Assembly: GCF_000633535.1 (NCBI RefSeq)
Contig: NZ_AYMR01000016.1
Coordinates: forward strand, 1-59,852
Source: Leifsonia aquatica H1aii
GTDB lineage: Bacteria; Actinomycetota; Actinomycetes; Actinomycetales; Microbacteriaceae
DNA length: 59,852 nucleotides
Direction: 5' to 3'
Every line of letters begins with the position of its first letter. Within the stretch, counting starts at the first letter, position 1. Positions 39,911-48,195 of this stretch are shown here, piece after piece. The notes under the pieces are model-generated. The model was not told the DNA's origin. It saw only the letters and a program-made list of their open reading frames with translations, and searched no databases. The translations under genes and the position numbers were made by a program.

Positions 39911-42418
39911 ATGCCCCGCACCGACCCCGCGCCCGCCGCCGATCGCCCCGGCGTCCCCGACGACGTCGTCTCGTTCGAGGGCTTCGCCCGCGCTCTCGGG
40001 GCGCTCCGTGTCACGGCCGGACCGCCCTCCTACGACGAGATCGCCCGGCGCATCGGACGATCGCGCGCCGAAGCCGGCCGCGGCGGGCCGCCGGCGAAGG
40101 TCACCGTGTACGACTGCTTCCGCCCCGACCGCCGGCGCCTCGACGTCGACCTCGTCCACGACATCGTGCTCGCGCTCACCGACGACGCCCACCGCGCCGA
40201 CGGCTGGCGGCACCTCGCGCAGACGCTCAACGGCGCACGCGCAGGCGGTCACGTCGTCGTGACCGCCCTTCCGCCGGTGCCCGCCGCCGCACCGGCTCCC
40301 GCACCCGCGCCCTCCGTCCCCGCGTCCGTCACCCTGATCACCGGCCTCCCCGGGGTCGGCAAGAGCACCCTCGCTCGCGAGCTCGCCACGTCCGCCCGCC
40401 TCCCCGGCGGCGTCCAGCTCATCCAGCTGCGGGGGTACCACGCGGTACTCGCTCCCGCCGAACCGATCGAGACGCTCCGCGCCGTCGCCCGCTCCATCGG
40501 GGCGCGCGGCGGCTCCCCCGCCACCCCGGACTCGCTCCGCACCGCCATCGCGACCGCTCTCGCCGCACGTCCGGCGGCGCTGGTCTTCGACGACGCCGGG
40601 TCCGTCGCGGACCTGGTCCCGGTCCTCCCGGACGGCGCCGTCTGCTTCGTCACCAGCCGCTCGGCCCTCGACGGCCTGGAGGCGCTCACCGCCGCGCGCG
40701 GGCTCACATCCCCCATCCGCCGCATCGAGCTGGCCCCGCTCACGGCGGAGGCGTCCGCGGCCGTGCTCGCCGGCGGGCTCGGTCGCGCGGATGCGCACGG
40801 GGCGGCACTCGATCGCCTCGCCCGCACCAGCGGCGGCATCCGGCTGGCCATCGACCTGATCGTCCGGTTCGCCCATGACCACCCCGAGTGGACGACGGAG
40901 GATCTTGCGGAACGGTTCGACGTGCCCGCCGCAGGATCGCCCATCCATCCTCTGCTCGATTCCCTCTACCGGGCCCTCGACCCCGGGGAGGCGTCCGCGC
41001 TGCGCCGGCTGTCGCTCTTCGCCGCCCCGGTCGACGCGCGGACCCTCGCTGCCGCGTCGCCGTCGACGGCACGCGCCCTCATCCGCCTGCGCTCCCTGCA
41101 CCTCGTCGAACCGGGCCCCGGTGTGGCGCTGCACGACGCGGTGCGGTCGCACGCACATGCCCGCTCCGTGGAACAGGATCCCCTCAGCAGTCGTCGCGCC
41201 TTCGCCGCCGCGTTCGCCGTGGCCGCGCGGGACCGGCTCGCCACGAGCAGCCGGATGGATCGCGATCAGGCGCTCGAGCTGCACGCCGCAGGAGTGCTGG
41301 CGCACGACCACGGCGCCCACGACGAACTGGTGGAACTCGCGATGGCCGCGAGCGCCCGCCTGGAGGACGACGGGCACTGGAGCGAGATCGTCTCGGTGCT
41401 GGAACGCGCGGACGCGGTCGCTCCGTCAGGGAGCCGCGGCCCGCTCGCCGAGGCGATGGCCCGCTCGTATGAGAAACTCGGGCGCGTCGACGACTCGCTC
41501 GCCAGCCTGCACCGCGCTCAGCGGCTCGGCGACGAGCGGCAACCGGGGCGCCTCTGGAACATCATCGGCAACCTCCACCGCGGCCTCGGGCGATGGGACG
41601 ACGCCCGTGCGGCCTACCGCCGGGCCGCGCAGGTCGCGCGCAGGGCGGGGAATCCGCTCACCGAGGGACGCGCGCTGGGCAACGAGGCCAACCTCGCGCG
41701 CCTCCGCGGCGACCTCGCCGAGTCGTCGCGGCTGTTCGCCCAGGCATGGACGGTCACGGAGCGTGCCGGCGACGAGGGGAACCGCACCATCCTGCGCAGC
41801 AACCGGGCCTTCCTCGACGCGGCGCTCGGCCGGTTCGCGGCGGCCGAGACGGAGAGCCGCGCCCTCCTCGCCGAGGCTCCACCGGGAATCCCTCCGGCCT
41901 ATCACAGCGTCACGTTGGCGACCGCGTTGCTCGGCGCCGGGCGCGCCCACGAGGCCGTCGCAGCGCTCGAGGCGGGTCGGGCGCAGAGCGACGGCGGCGA
42001 GTCCTTCGACGTCCTGCCGGAGATCGGCGCCCTCCGTGCGCAGGCCCTCCGCGCGGTCGGTCGGCTCGACGAGGCCGAGCGCGACGCCCGCGACGCCGTG
42101 GCGGCCGTGGACGGCACCGGTTTCCACCTCCCTGTGGCCGACGCTCTCGACACCCTGGCGCTGATCGCTCTCGACCGCGGACGGACATCCGACGCAGCCT
42201 CCCTCGCGCGGAGGGCGCTCGCCTCGGCGGAGAGCATGGGCGACATCACCGAGCAGGCACGGGCCCACGAGGTCCTCGGCCGCGTCGCGCTCGCCGCCGG
42301 GACGCCTGACGAGGCCGCCCGGCACCTCGGGGAGGCGCTGCGGCTCCTGAGCGCGATGGGCCACGAACGAGCCGCCCGCCTGAGCGCCGAGTTCGCCGGC
42401 ACGATCGCCGTGCCCTGA
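39911..42418 (+). CDS. HTH-NTPase-TPR protein (STAND class)
   Basis: 835 residues. The start ATG 39911 has GGAG 4 nt upstream; ATG 39899 is in frame but within a palindrome. Order: an HTH-like N-terminus (about 38-95, SYDEIARRIGRSRAEAG), a P-loop GLPGVGKST (145-153) with a Walker B-like VFDD (225-228), the SPIHPLLDSLYRALDPGE winged region of NB-ARC-type NTPases, and about 330 residues of TPR-like helical pairs (for example LGRWDDARAAYRRAA). It resembles actinobacterial HTH-NB-ARC-TPR regulators; STAND proteins are switches in signalling and phage defence. The trigger is unknown. Two small genes follow. Confidence 0.8.
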   Translation: MPRTDPAPAADRPGVPDDVVSFEGFARALGALRVTAGPPSYDEIARRIGRSRAEAGRGGPPAKVTVYDCFRPDRRRLDVDLVHDIVLALTDDAHRADGWRHLAQTLNGARAGGHVVVTALPPVPAAAPAPAPAPSVPASVTLITGLPGVGKSTLARELATSARLPGGVQLIQLRGYHAVLAPAEPIETLRAVARSIGARGGSPATPDSLRTAIATALAARPAALVFDDAGSVADLVPVLPDGAVCFVTSRSALDGLEALTAARGLTSPIRRIELAPLTAEASAAVLAGGLGRADAHGAALDRLARTSGGIRLAIDLIVRFAHDHPEWTTEDLAERFDVPAAGSPIHPLLDSLYRALDPGEASALRRLSLFAAPVDARTLAAASPSTARALIRLRSLHLVEPGPGVALHDAVRSHAHARSVEQDPLSSRRAFAAAFAVAARDRLATSSRMDRDQALELHAAGVLAHDHGAHDELVELAMAASARLEDDGHWSEIVSVLERADAVAPSGSRGPLAEAMARSYEKLGRVDDSLASLHRAQRLGDERQPGRLWNIIGNLHRGLGRWDDARAAYRRAAQVARRAGNPLTEGRALGNEANLARLRGDLAESSRLFAQAWTVTERAGDEGNRTILRSNRAFLDAALGRFAAAETESRALLAEAPPGIPPAYHSVTLATALLGAGRAHEAVAALEAGRAQSDGGESFDVLPEIGALRAQALRAVGRLDEAERDARDAVAAVDGTGFHLPVADALDTLALIALDRGRTSDAASLARRALASAESMGDITEQARAHEVLGRVALAAGTPDEAARHLGEALRLLSAMGHERAARLSAEFAGTIAVP

Positions 42419-42447
42419 GGCGGTCCCCGACATCCGCACGCGTCGTC

Positions 42448-42472
42448 GTTCGGATTCGTTCGGACTGTTCGG
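42448..42472 (+). repeat. Three GTTCGG direct repeats
   Basis: GTTCGG at 42448, 42458 and 42467, spaced 10 and 9 bp, so all on one DNA face. They lie 74 bp before the small membrane protein gene and could be an activator site. Confidence 0.5.
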
Positions 42473-42545
42473 CGCTGCCCCCCGAACCGGGGACGATGGA
42501 CCCGCGCACCGTGCGCACCACCGCCCCGCACCCGAGAGGTCCGCC

Positions 42546-42830
42546 ATGTCCGAGCCGGATTCCCGTCCATCGCCCGTCGAGCACGTCGAGAGCGAGGAGG
42601 AACGGGACACCCCCTGGGGCTGGTTCGGCGCGTCCGCGATCGCCGTCGTCGTCGCCGTCCTCTGCTTCACTCCGATCTGGGACGAGGTGGTCGGCTCCTC
42701 GGGTCGCCGCGCCGGCTTCGCCCGCCTGCTCGACACGCTCGGCCCGTTCACGGTCGCCGGTGTCGCGGCCGCGTTCGCCGTGCTCGCGCTCGTCCTCGCG
42801 CTCCGCGCCCTCCGCGCCCCGCAGCGCTGA
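42546..42830 (+). CDS. Small two-helix membrane protein
   Basis: 94 residues. A hydrophilic acidic N-terminus (about 25 residues, SPVEHVESEEERDTPWGW) is followed by two transmembrane helices (about 28-48 and 68-88). GAGAGGT lies upstream of the ATG at 42546. I do not recognise a family. It lies 128 bp after the STAND gene and 25 bp before the next gene, so the two small genes may be one transcript. Confidence 0.7.
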   Translation: MSEPDSRPSPVEHVESEEERDTPWGWFGASAIAVVVAVLCFTPIWDEVVGSSGRRAGFARLLDTLGPFTVAGVAAAFAVLALVLALRALRAPQR

Positions 42831-42855
42831 TCACCCCACCGAAAGGAACACGACC

Positions 42856-43377
42856 ATGGGTCTCTTCGACAAGTTCGCCTCCGCCTTCACCGGCCCCGCC
42901 GTCGACCACGCGGCCGAGATCGCCTCCGCCGGCGGTGACGTCTCTCTGGCGACCGCGCGCGTCGTCCCGAGCGCGTACACCCGCGGAGGCGGTGGCGGTG
43001 TGTCGCTGGACGGCAAGCTGCTCAATGCAGCCCTCTCCGCTGTGCAGAACGCCGCGTCCGGGTCGAAGCACCTCGGCGGCGGCGACGGATCCACGGCGCA
43101 GCAGCTCAGCCGCGACTCCGATCTCCTGGTGCTCTCGCTCGGCGAGGACGCGCTGACCTGGTGGGACTTCGGGATGGCCGGGAACTCCGTCCCGCCGGCG
43201 TTGAAGCAGCGCCTCGCCAGGCGAGAGGTCGTCGCCATCGAGGACACCGGGAAGAAGGCCCAGGGCGGCGTCGCGGTCGCCCGCTTCACCTTCGTGGACG
43301 GCTCGTGGGCCGACTACCGGGTGATGCAGCCGTCCGAGTCGTTCTGGACGGTCGCGGCGACCTACCGCTCCGCGTGA
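42856..43377 (+). CDS. Conserved small soluble protein, possible PH-like fold
   Basis: 173 residues. The N-terminus MGLFDKFASAFTGPAVDHAAE is helical; a glycine-rich loop (GGGGG near 48) follows. The C-terminal half is beta-rich (LLVLSLGEDALTWWDFG...VVAIEDTG...GGVAVARFTFVDGSWADYRV) and reads like a PH-like/GRAM-type barrel seen in small actinobacterial membrane-associated proteins. That is a tentative reading. GAAAGGA precedes the ATG at 42856. It ends just before a terminator shared with the carboxypeptidase gene. Confidence 0.7.
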   Translation: MGLFDKFASAFTGPAVDHAAEIASAGGDVSLATARVVPSAYTRGGGGGVSLDGKLLNAALSAVQNAASGSKHLGGGDGSTAQQLSRDSDLLVLSLGEDALTWWDFGMAGNSVPPALKQRLARREVVAIEDTGKKAQGGVAVARFTFVDGSWADYRVMQPSESFWTVAATYRSA

Positions 43378-43383
43378 CGCGCG

Positions 43384-43414
43384 CCGGGCGGTCTCAGGTG
43401 CCGAGGCCGCCCGG
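43384..43414. terminator. Bidirectional hairpin terminator
   Basis: CCGGGCGGTCTC and GAGGCCGCCCGG pair (12 bp with one wobble, 7-nt loop). It ends the 42856 gene and contains the stop codon (43394-43396) of the convergent carboxypeptidase gene. Confidence 0.72.
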
Positions 43415-44650
43415 ATGCGCCAACCGCCAGCCGAAGCCGGGATCGGGCACGTCCTTCGCGAGCGCCAGGTCCGTGGTCTGGGTCTTTCCGTTGGAGGTGA
43501 ACGTCACCTTCCCCACGACGTCGCCCGCGAACCCGGACTGCACCGGGCGCGTCTCGAGCGCCACCTCGACCGGCTGATCCGACCAGACCACGAAGGTCGT
43601 GGCGGTCGTCGCGACGAGATCCGAGCTCGCCTTCCACGGGGTGTCGTACGACCCGAACACCTGGCCCTTCGTCGAGGCCGAGACCTCGTGGAAGCCCGCC
43701 TTCACGCTGGTCAGCAGGGCCTGCACCCCGGCCCACAGGTCGTCGTGGGTGGGAGCGCCGAGCACGACCCCCAGGACCCGGACCTTCGCCTTGCCGACGG
43801 CGACCTCCGCCGAGAACAGCAGGCAGTTGCCGGCCTCGTCGGTGTTGCCGGTCTTCAGACCGTCGATGCCCTCCCAGCCGAGGAGCGTGTTGGTGTTGTC
43901 CTGCGCGCCCGCGCCGGGCAGCGTCGCCGTCTTCTGCGACACGATCGACGACAGGGCGGGCGAGTCGAGCACCAGTCCGCCGAGTCCGAGCAGGTCCTTC
44001 GTCGTGCTCATGTTGCCCGGGTCGAGCCCATCGGCGCTGACGATCTTCGTGCCGGTGAAGCCCTTCGCCGCGAGCCACTTGTTCGCGGCGTCCACGTAGG
44101 CCGACTGCGAGCCGTACGCCCAGTTCGCCAGAGAGATGGCGTAGTTGTTCGCCGAGGGCAGGAGCATCGCGGTGAGCGCCTCCTTCTCGGTCATCGAGAT
44201 GCCGGCCTGCACGGGCGCCCACGACCCGCCCTCGGCGATGACCTCGTTCCAGATGTCGACGTCCTTCTGGGTGAAGGAGATGGACGGCCCCTGCTCGTCA
44301 CCGTTCAACGGCTTCGCGTCGAGCACCACCAGGGCGGTGACAACCTTCGTCACGCTCGCGATCGGCACGCTCGCGTCGCTGCCGTGGAAGACCGTCGCAC
44401 CGGAGTAGTCCGGGGCGGTCACCGCCGACGACCCGTAGGACGGCCACGCGAGCTGGGCGGCGGGCTGCACGATCGACTTCTCGTGGGAGACCACGGCCGC
44501 GGTCGCCGGGACCGGCGTCAGCAGCGAGCCGGCGACGTACAGGAACGCGAGCAGGAGGGTGCCGCCGATGCCGAAGACGACGAAGCGGCGACGGCGGTAC
44601 ACCGTGCGGGATTGACGGCGCGGCGGATCGACCGGGACTTGCTGGGACAC
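43394..44650 (-). CDS. D-alanyl-D-alanine carboxypeptidase (PBP, S11 type)
   Basis: 418 residues. A cytoplasmic basic stretch (RRQSRTVYRRRR) precedes one transmembrane helix (about 23-46), so the enzyme is membrane-anchored with its active site outside. The penicillin-binding triad is clear: SVTK (Ser99, Lys102), SAN (166-168) and KTG (266-268), as in S11 carboxypeptidases. It trims the terminal D-Ala of peptidoglycan stem peptides. GTG 44650 lies 6 nt after a TAGACT -10, so the mRNA is probably leaderless. Confidence 0.9.
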   Translation of the reverse strand: MSQQVPVDPPRRQSRTVYRRRRFVVFGIGGTLLLAFLYVAGSLLTPVPATAAVVSHEKSIVQPAAQLAWPSYGSSAVTAPDYSGATVFHGSDASVPIASVTKVVTALVVLDAKPLNGDEQGPSISFTQKDVDIWNEVIAEGGSWAPVQAGISMTEKEALTAMLLPSANNYAISLANWAYGSQSAYVDAANKWLAAKGFTGTKIVSADGLDPGNMSTTKDLLGLGGLVLDSPALSSIVSQKTATLPGAGAQDNTNTLLGWEGIDGLKTGNTDEAGNCLLFSAEVAVGKAKVRVLGVVLGAPTHDDLWAGVQALLTSVKAGFHEVSASTKGQVFGSYDTPWKASSDLVATTATTFVVWSDQPVEVALETRPVQSGFAGDVVGKVTFTSNGKTQTTDLALAKDVPDPGFGWRLAHPGGLGT

Positions 44651-44656
44651 GCGGAG

Positions 44657-44662
44657 AGTCTA
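44657..44662 (-). promoter_or_regulatory. -10 box for the carboxypeptidase gene
   Basis: TAGACT on the minus strand, 6 nt before the GTG at 44650. Confidence 0.5.
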
Positions 44663-44669
44663 GACGCGC

Positions 44670-45494
44670 CTACTGCGGCATCGGCTGAGAACGCGCCCGC
44701 AGCGCCCAGAGCGCCACCGCGCTCGCCGATGCGACGTTGAGCGAGTCGACGCCGTGCAGCATCGGGATGGTGACGACCGTGTCGGCGGCGGCCAGCGCCG
44801 TCCGGCTCAGCCCGTCGCCTTCGGAGCCCAGCACCATCGCGACGTGCTCGGGCGGGGCGGCCGCGTATTCGTCGAGCGTCACCGCGCCGTCGGCGAGGGC
44901 CAGTGCCGCGATGTCGAAGCCGGCGTCGTGCAGGATCCCCGTCGCCTCCTCCCACTCCGGGATGCGCGTCCACGGCACCTGCAGCACGGTGCCCATGCTC
45001 ACCCGCACACTGCGCCGGTAGAGCGGGTCGGCGCAGCGCGGGCTGACCAGCACCGCATCGGCGCCGAGACCGGCGACCGAGCGGAAGATCGCCCCGACAT
45101 TGGTGTGGTCGACGATGTCCTCCAGCACCACCACCCGGCGCGCGCCGCGCAGCAGATCCCGCGGGTCGGGCAGGGCGGGACGGTGCATCGCCGCCAGAGC
45201 GCCGCGGTGCAGGTTGTATCCGGTGAGCTGTTCGAGCACGCCGGCCTCCCCCACGAAGACGGGCACGTCCGGAAAGGCGGAGAGCAGGGGCTCGACGTCC
45301 GGCAGCCACTGCTCCTGCAGCAGGACCGACCGCGGCCGATGCCCGGCGGCGAGGGCACGCGTGATCACTTTGGTCGACTCCGCGATGTAGAGGCCGCCCT
45401 CCGGCTCGCTCACCCGCCGCAGCGCGACGTCGGTCAGACGGGAGTAGTCGGCGAGGCCGTCGGCGGTCAGGTCGGTCACACGATGGATCTGCAC
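44670..45494 (-). CDS. SpoU/TrmH family RNA methyltransferase
   Basis: 274 residues from GTG 45494. The N-terminal substrate domain (GLYIAESTKVITRALAAG) and the SPOUT knot domain with the three motifs are visible: VVLEDIVDHTNVGAIFRSVAGLG (motif 1, Asn and Arg), MVLGSEGDGLS (motif 2, Glu) and IPMLHGVDSLNVASASAVAL (motif 3). It uses SAM to 2'-O-methylate rRNA or tRNA; the target is unknown. It lies upstream of the carboxypeptidase gene with 19 bp between and may be in the same transcript. Confidence 0.88.
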   Translation of the reverse strand: MQIHRVTDLTADGLADYSRLTDVALRRVSEPEGGLYIAESTKVITRALAAGHRPRSVLLQEQWLPDVEPLLSAFPDVPVFVGEAGVLEQLTGYNLHRGALAAMHRPALPDPRDLLRGARRVVVLEDIVDHTNVGAIFRSVAGLGADAVLVSPRCADPLYRRSVRVSMGTVLQVPWTRIPEWEEATGILHDAGFDIAALALADGAVTLDEYAAAPPEHVAMVLGSEGDGLSRTALAAADTVVTIPMLHGVDSLNVASASAVALWALRARSQPMPQ

Positions 45495-45542
45495 GGGTCC
45501 ACATTGCCAGTCCCCGGAAACAAATCGGAAAACTGGCGAGTT

Positions 45543-45548
45543 TAGACT
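45543..45548 (+). promoter_or_regulatory. -10 box for the sirtuin gene
   Basis: TAGACT within AGTTTAGACTCAGGAGGG. The mRNA would begin around 45555, with GGAGG at 45566-45570 as ribosome site. Confidence 0.5.
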
Positions 45549-45575
45549 CAGGAGGGCAACGACCGGGAGGTGCCA

Positions 45576-46421
45576 GTGGACACGCTGACGACACAGCTGA
45601 CGCCGGAGGTCGCGCGCGCGATCGACGAGACCGTCGACCTGCTCTCCGGGCGACGCTTCGCCGTCCTCACCGGTGCGGGTGTCTCGACCGACTCGGGCAT
45701 CCCCGACTACCGCGGCGAGGGCGCCCCCAAGCGGACGCCGATGACCTTCCAGCAGTTCCTCGCCGACGACCGGTACCGCAAGCGCTACTGGGCGGGCAGC
45801 CACCTGGGCTACCGCCGCTTCGCCGCCGCCCGGCCGAACGACGGGCACCGCGCACTGGCGGGCCTGGAAGCGGCCGGCGCCGCGAACGGCGTGATCACGC
45901 AGAACGTGGACGGTCTGCACAAGCAGGCGGGATCCCGCCGCGTCGTCGACCTGCACGGCTCGATGGACCGCGTGCTGTGCCTGGTCTGCGGTCAGGTCTT
46001 CGCCCGCGAGGCGATCACGGCGCGCATCGACGCGGCCAACCCGTGGATCGACACCGAAGGCGCGGTCGAGATCGCTCCCGACGGAGACGCGATCGTCACC
46101 GACATCGACGCGTTCCAGGTGCCCGACTGCACGGTGTGCGGCGGCCGGCTCAAGCCCGACGTCGTGTTCTTCGGCGAGTTCATCCCTGCCGAGAAGTACC
46201 GGGAGGCCAGTGCCCTGGTCCGCTCCGCCGACGCCCTGCTGATCGCCGGCTCGTCCCTCATCGTCAACTCGGGCATCCGCCTGCTGGAGGAGGCCCGGCG
46301 CCGGCGGCTGCCCATCGTCATCGTCAACCGCGGCGAGACCAAGGGCGATCTGCGCGCGACCATTAAGCTGAACGCAGGGACGACGGAGACGCTCGTCGAG
46401 CTCTCCCGCCGCCTGGCGTAG
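45576..46421 (+). CDS. Sir2 family NAD-dependent deacylase (sirtuin)
   Basis: 281 residues from GTG 45576 (GGAGG 5 nt upstream; GTG 45570 in the same frame lies inside the ribosome site). The NAD-binding GAGVSTDSGIPDYRG, the TQNVDGLH catalytic loop and LHGS are intact, and the zinc site has two Cys pairs (CLVCG and CTVCG). The late VVFFGEFIP and IAGSSLIVNSG also fit. Sirtuins remove acyl groups from lysines using NAD. The phosphatase gene follows after 40 bp. Confidence 0.93.
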   Translation: MDTLTTQLTPEVARAIDETVDLLSGRRFAVLTGAGVSTDSGIPDYRGEGAPKRTPMTFQQFLADDRYRKRYWAGSHLGYRRFAAARPNDGHRALAGLEAAGAANGVITQNVDGLHKQAGSRRVVDLHGSMDRVLCLVCGQVFAREAITARIDAANPWIDTEGAVEIAPDGDAIVTDIDAFQVPDCTVCGGRLKPDVVFFGEFIPAEKYREASALVRSADALLIAGSSLIVNSGIRLLEEARRRRLPIVIVNRGETKGDLRATIKLNAGTTETLVELSRRLA

Positions 46422-46461
46422 CGCACAGCGCCACGGCGCGTCCTGGAACGGAAGGACGCGC

Positions 46462-47061
46462 GTGACCCTCATCTCCCTCGTTCGGCACGGCCAGACCGAT
46501 TGGAACCTCGCCCGGCGCATCCAGGGCTCCAGCGACATCCCGCTGAACGACACCGGGCGTGGGCAGGCCGAGGCGACGGGCCGCGCGCTCTCCGGAGGCC
46601 GTTTCGACGCGATCTACGCCAGCCCGCTCGGCCGCGCGTTCGAGACGGCGCGCATCATCGGTTCGCATGTCGGCCTGGGCGAACCGCACCCCCTCCCCGC
46701 CGTGGCCGAGCGCCACTACGGGGAGGCCGAGGGGCTGACCGGCGCCCAGATCCTGGAGCGCTGGCCGGAGGGGACCCCGGTGCCCGGCCGGGAGAGCCGC
46801 GAGCAGGTGGTCACGCGCGCCCTCCCCGCCTTGCTGGAGCTGGGCGAGGACCACCCGGACGAGAGCATCATCGTCGTCAGCCACGGCGGCGTCATCGGTT
46901 CGATCGTCCGCCACGTCACCGACCACGCCCTCCCCGGGCCGGGTGAGGTGATCCCGAACGGCTCGGTGCACCGTTTCGTCTACGACGACGGCGTGCTGCG
47001 CCTCGACCGGTTCAACCTCGGTCCGGAGGACCGCGACCTGCTCACCGCCTCGGTGATGTGA
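46462..47061 (+). CDS. Histidine phosphatase family protein
   Basis: 199 residues. VRHGQTDWN (RHG motif) carries the phosphorylated His, with GSSDIPLNDTGRGQAEATG and the second catalytic His in VVSHGGVIGS. It belongs to the phosphoglycerate-mutase-like branch, likely a phosphatase of small phosphoesters such as fructose-bisphosphates or nucleotides; the target is unclear. GTG start with GGAAGGA upstream. It is convergent with the glycosyltransferase gene. Confidence 0.9.
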   Translation: MTLISLVRHGQTDWNLARRIQGSSDIPLNDTGRGQAEATGRALSGGRFDAIYASPLGRAFETARIIGSHVGLGEPHPLPAVAERHYGEAEGLTGAQILERWPEGTPVPGRESREQVVTRALPALLELGEDHPDESIIVVSHGGVIGSIVRHVTDHALPGPGEVIPNGSVHRFVYDDGVLRLDRFNLGPEDRDLLTASVM

Positions 47062-47085
47062 GCTCCGCGGCGGTCGCGACGGCAG

Positions 47086-48195
47086 TCAGCGCTGCGCGCG
47101 TCCGCGACCGCGCCGCCGGTCCGCCCGGGCGTTCGTGGCGGTCAGCACCGTCAGCAGGTGCTCGGCCGACGCCGCCCAGGTGAAGCGCGCGGCCTCGTCG
47201 CGGGAGGCCGCGGAGCGCTCGGCCCAGACGCCGTCGTCCTCCAGGTGCCGCACCCGCTCGGCCAACTGCTCCGCGGAGTCAGCGGGGAAGAACAGCGCCG
47301 CCTCTCCCCCGATCTCGCGGAAGATCGGGATGTCGCTGACCACCACCGGGGTCCCGAGCGTCATCGATTCGACCAGCGGGATGCCGAAGCCCTCATCGCG
47401 CGACGCCGTCACCAGGGCGGTCGCCGACGCGAGGGTCTCGGCGTACTCCTCATCGCTCGCACCGTCGTGGAACACCAGCCGGGCGGCCGGGGCGAGCGCG
47501 GACAGGCGCGCCTTCTCGGCGTCGGAGACCCGGCTCATCAGGTGCAGCTCGTATCCGGGCAGCAGGGCGGCGGCGCGCACCAGCGTGTCGACGTTCTTGT
47601 ACGGCATGAACGACCCCATGTAGACCAGGCTCTTGGTCTCGGGTGCGGGACGGGAGGCCCGCTCCTCCGGGATGGCGGGCATGTCCGCCGCGTTCGGCAC
47701 GACGTACACCGGGCGCTTCGTGAGGCGGTGCTCGGCGATGAGCTGCTTCGTCGTCGACGACACCGTCACCACGGCGTCGGACCGGTTGAGGAGCAGCCGT
47801 TGCGGCCACCAGGCGAGGTGGTAGAGCCGCCACAGGCCGCGCACGAACGCCGGCAAGTCCCGTGGCGGGGTCGGGTGGCGGTAGTAGATGAGGTCGTGCA
47901 CGGTGAGCACCAGGCGGTAGCGGCGGCCGAAACCGCCCATCGTCTGCATCGGCGTGAACACGACGTCCGGTGCGAGCGCGTTCACCTGGCGGGCCACCCA
48001 CGGCTCACCGACCGCCGTGGGCGAGCCGATGAGCTCCCACGGCAGATCCGGCAGCATCTCCAGCTGCCGGTGGTCGCTGATCAGCATGGTGACGGCGTGG
48101 CGCTCCGCCAACGCGGTCACCAGGCCGGCGGTGTACCGGCTGATCCCGTCGTGGCGGCCGATGCGGGTGTACCGGCAGTCGAACAGGATCCTCAC
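47086..48195 (-). CDS. GT4 family glycosyltransferase
   Basis: 369 residues with the GT-B double Rossmann layout. The N-terminal domain begins MRILFDCRYTRIGRHDGISR; the C-terminal sugar-nucleotide domain has the E-x7-E pattern in GFGIPLVESMTLGTPVVVS, typical of GT4. It probably transfers a sugar to a lipid or polysaccharide on the cytoplasmic side of the membrane. Its ATG overlaps the stop of the upstream alpha/beta hydrolase by 4 bp (ATGA), so the pair is coupled. A surface-glycan role is inference. Confidence 0.88.
   Translation of the reverse strand: MRILFDCRYTRIGRHDGISRYTAGLVTALAERHAVTMLISDHRQLEMLPDLPWELIGSPTAVGEPWVARQVNALAPDVVFTPMQTMGGFGRRYRLVLTVHDLIYYRHPTPPRDLPAFVRGLWRLYHLAWWPQRLLLNRSDAVVTVSSTTKQLIAEHRLTKRPVYVVPNAADMPAIPEERASRPAPETKSLVYMGSFMPYKNVDTLVRAAALLPGYELHLMSRVSDAEKARLSALAPAARLVFHDGASDEEYAETLASATALVTASRDEGFGIPLVESMTLGTPVVVSDIPIFREIGGEAALFFPADSAEQLAERVRHLEDDGVWAERSAASRDEAARFTWAASAEHLLTVLTATNARADRRRGRGRAQR

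Noticed and set aside
37415-42418. A 1667-codon open frame running antisense to the helicase gene and through the SGNH and STAND genes
   Set aside because: It is a by-product of GC-rich third positions of real genes; only its last 835 codons, the STAND gene, have a credible start and domains. The upstream part is Arg/Gly/His-rich without motifs.
45588-46421. A later start for the sirtuin gene
   Set aside because: GGAGG at 45566-45570 is correctly spaced for GTG 45576, and the first residues are compatible with the family.
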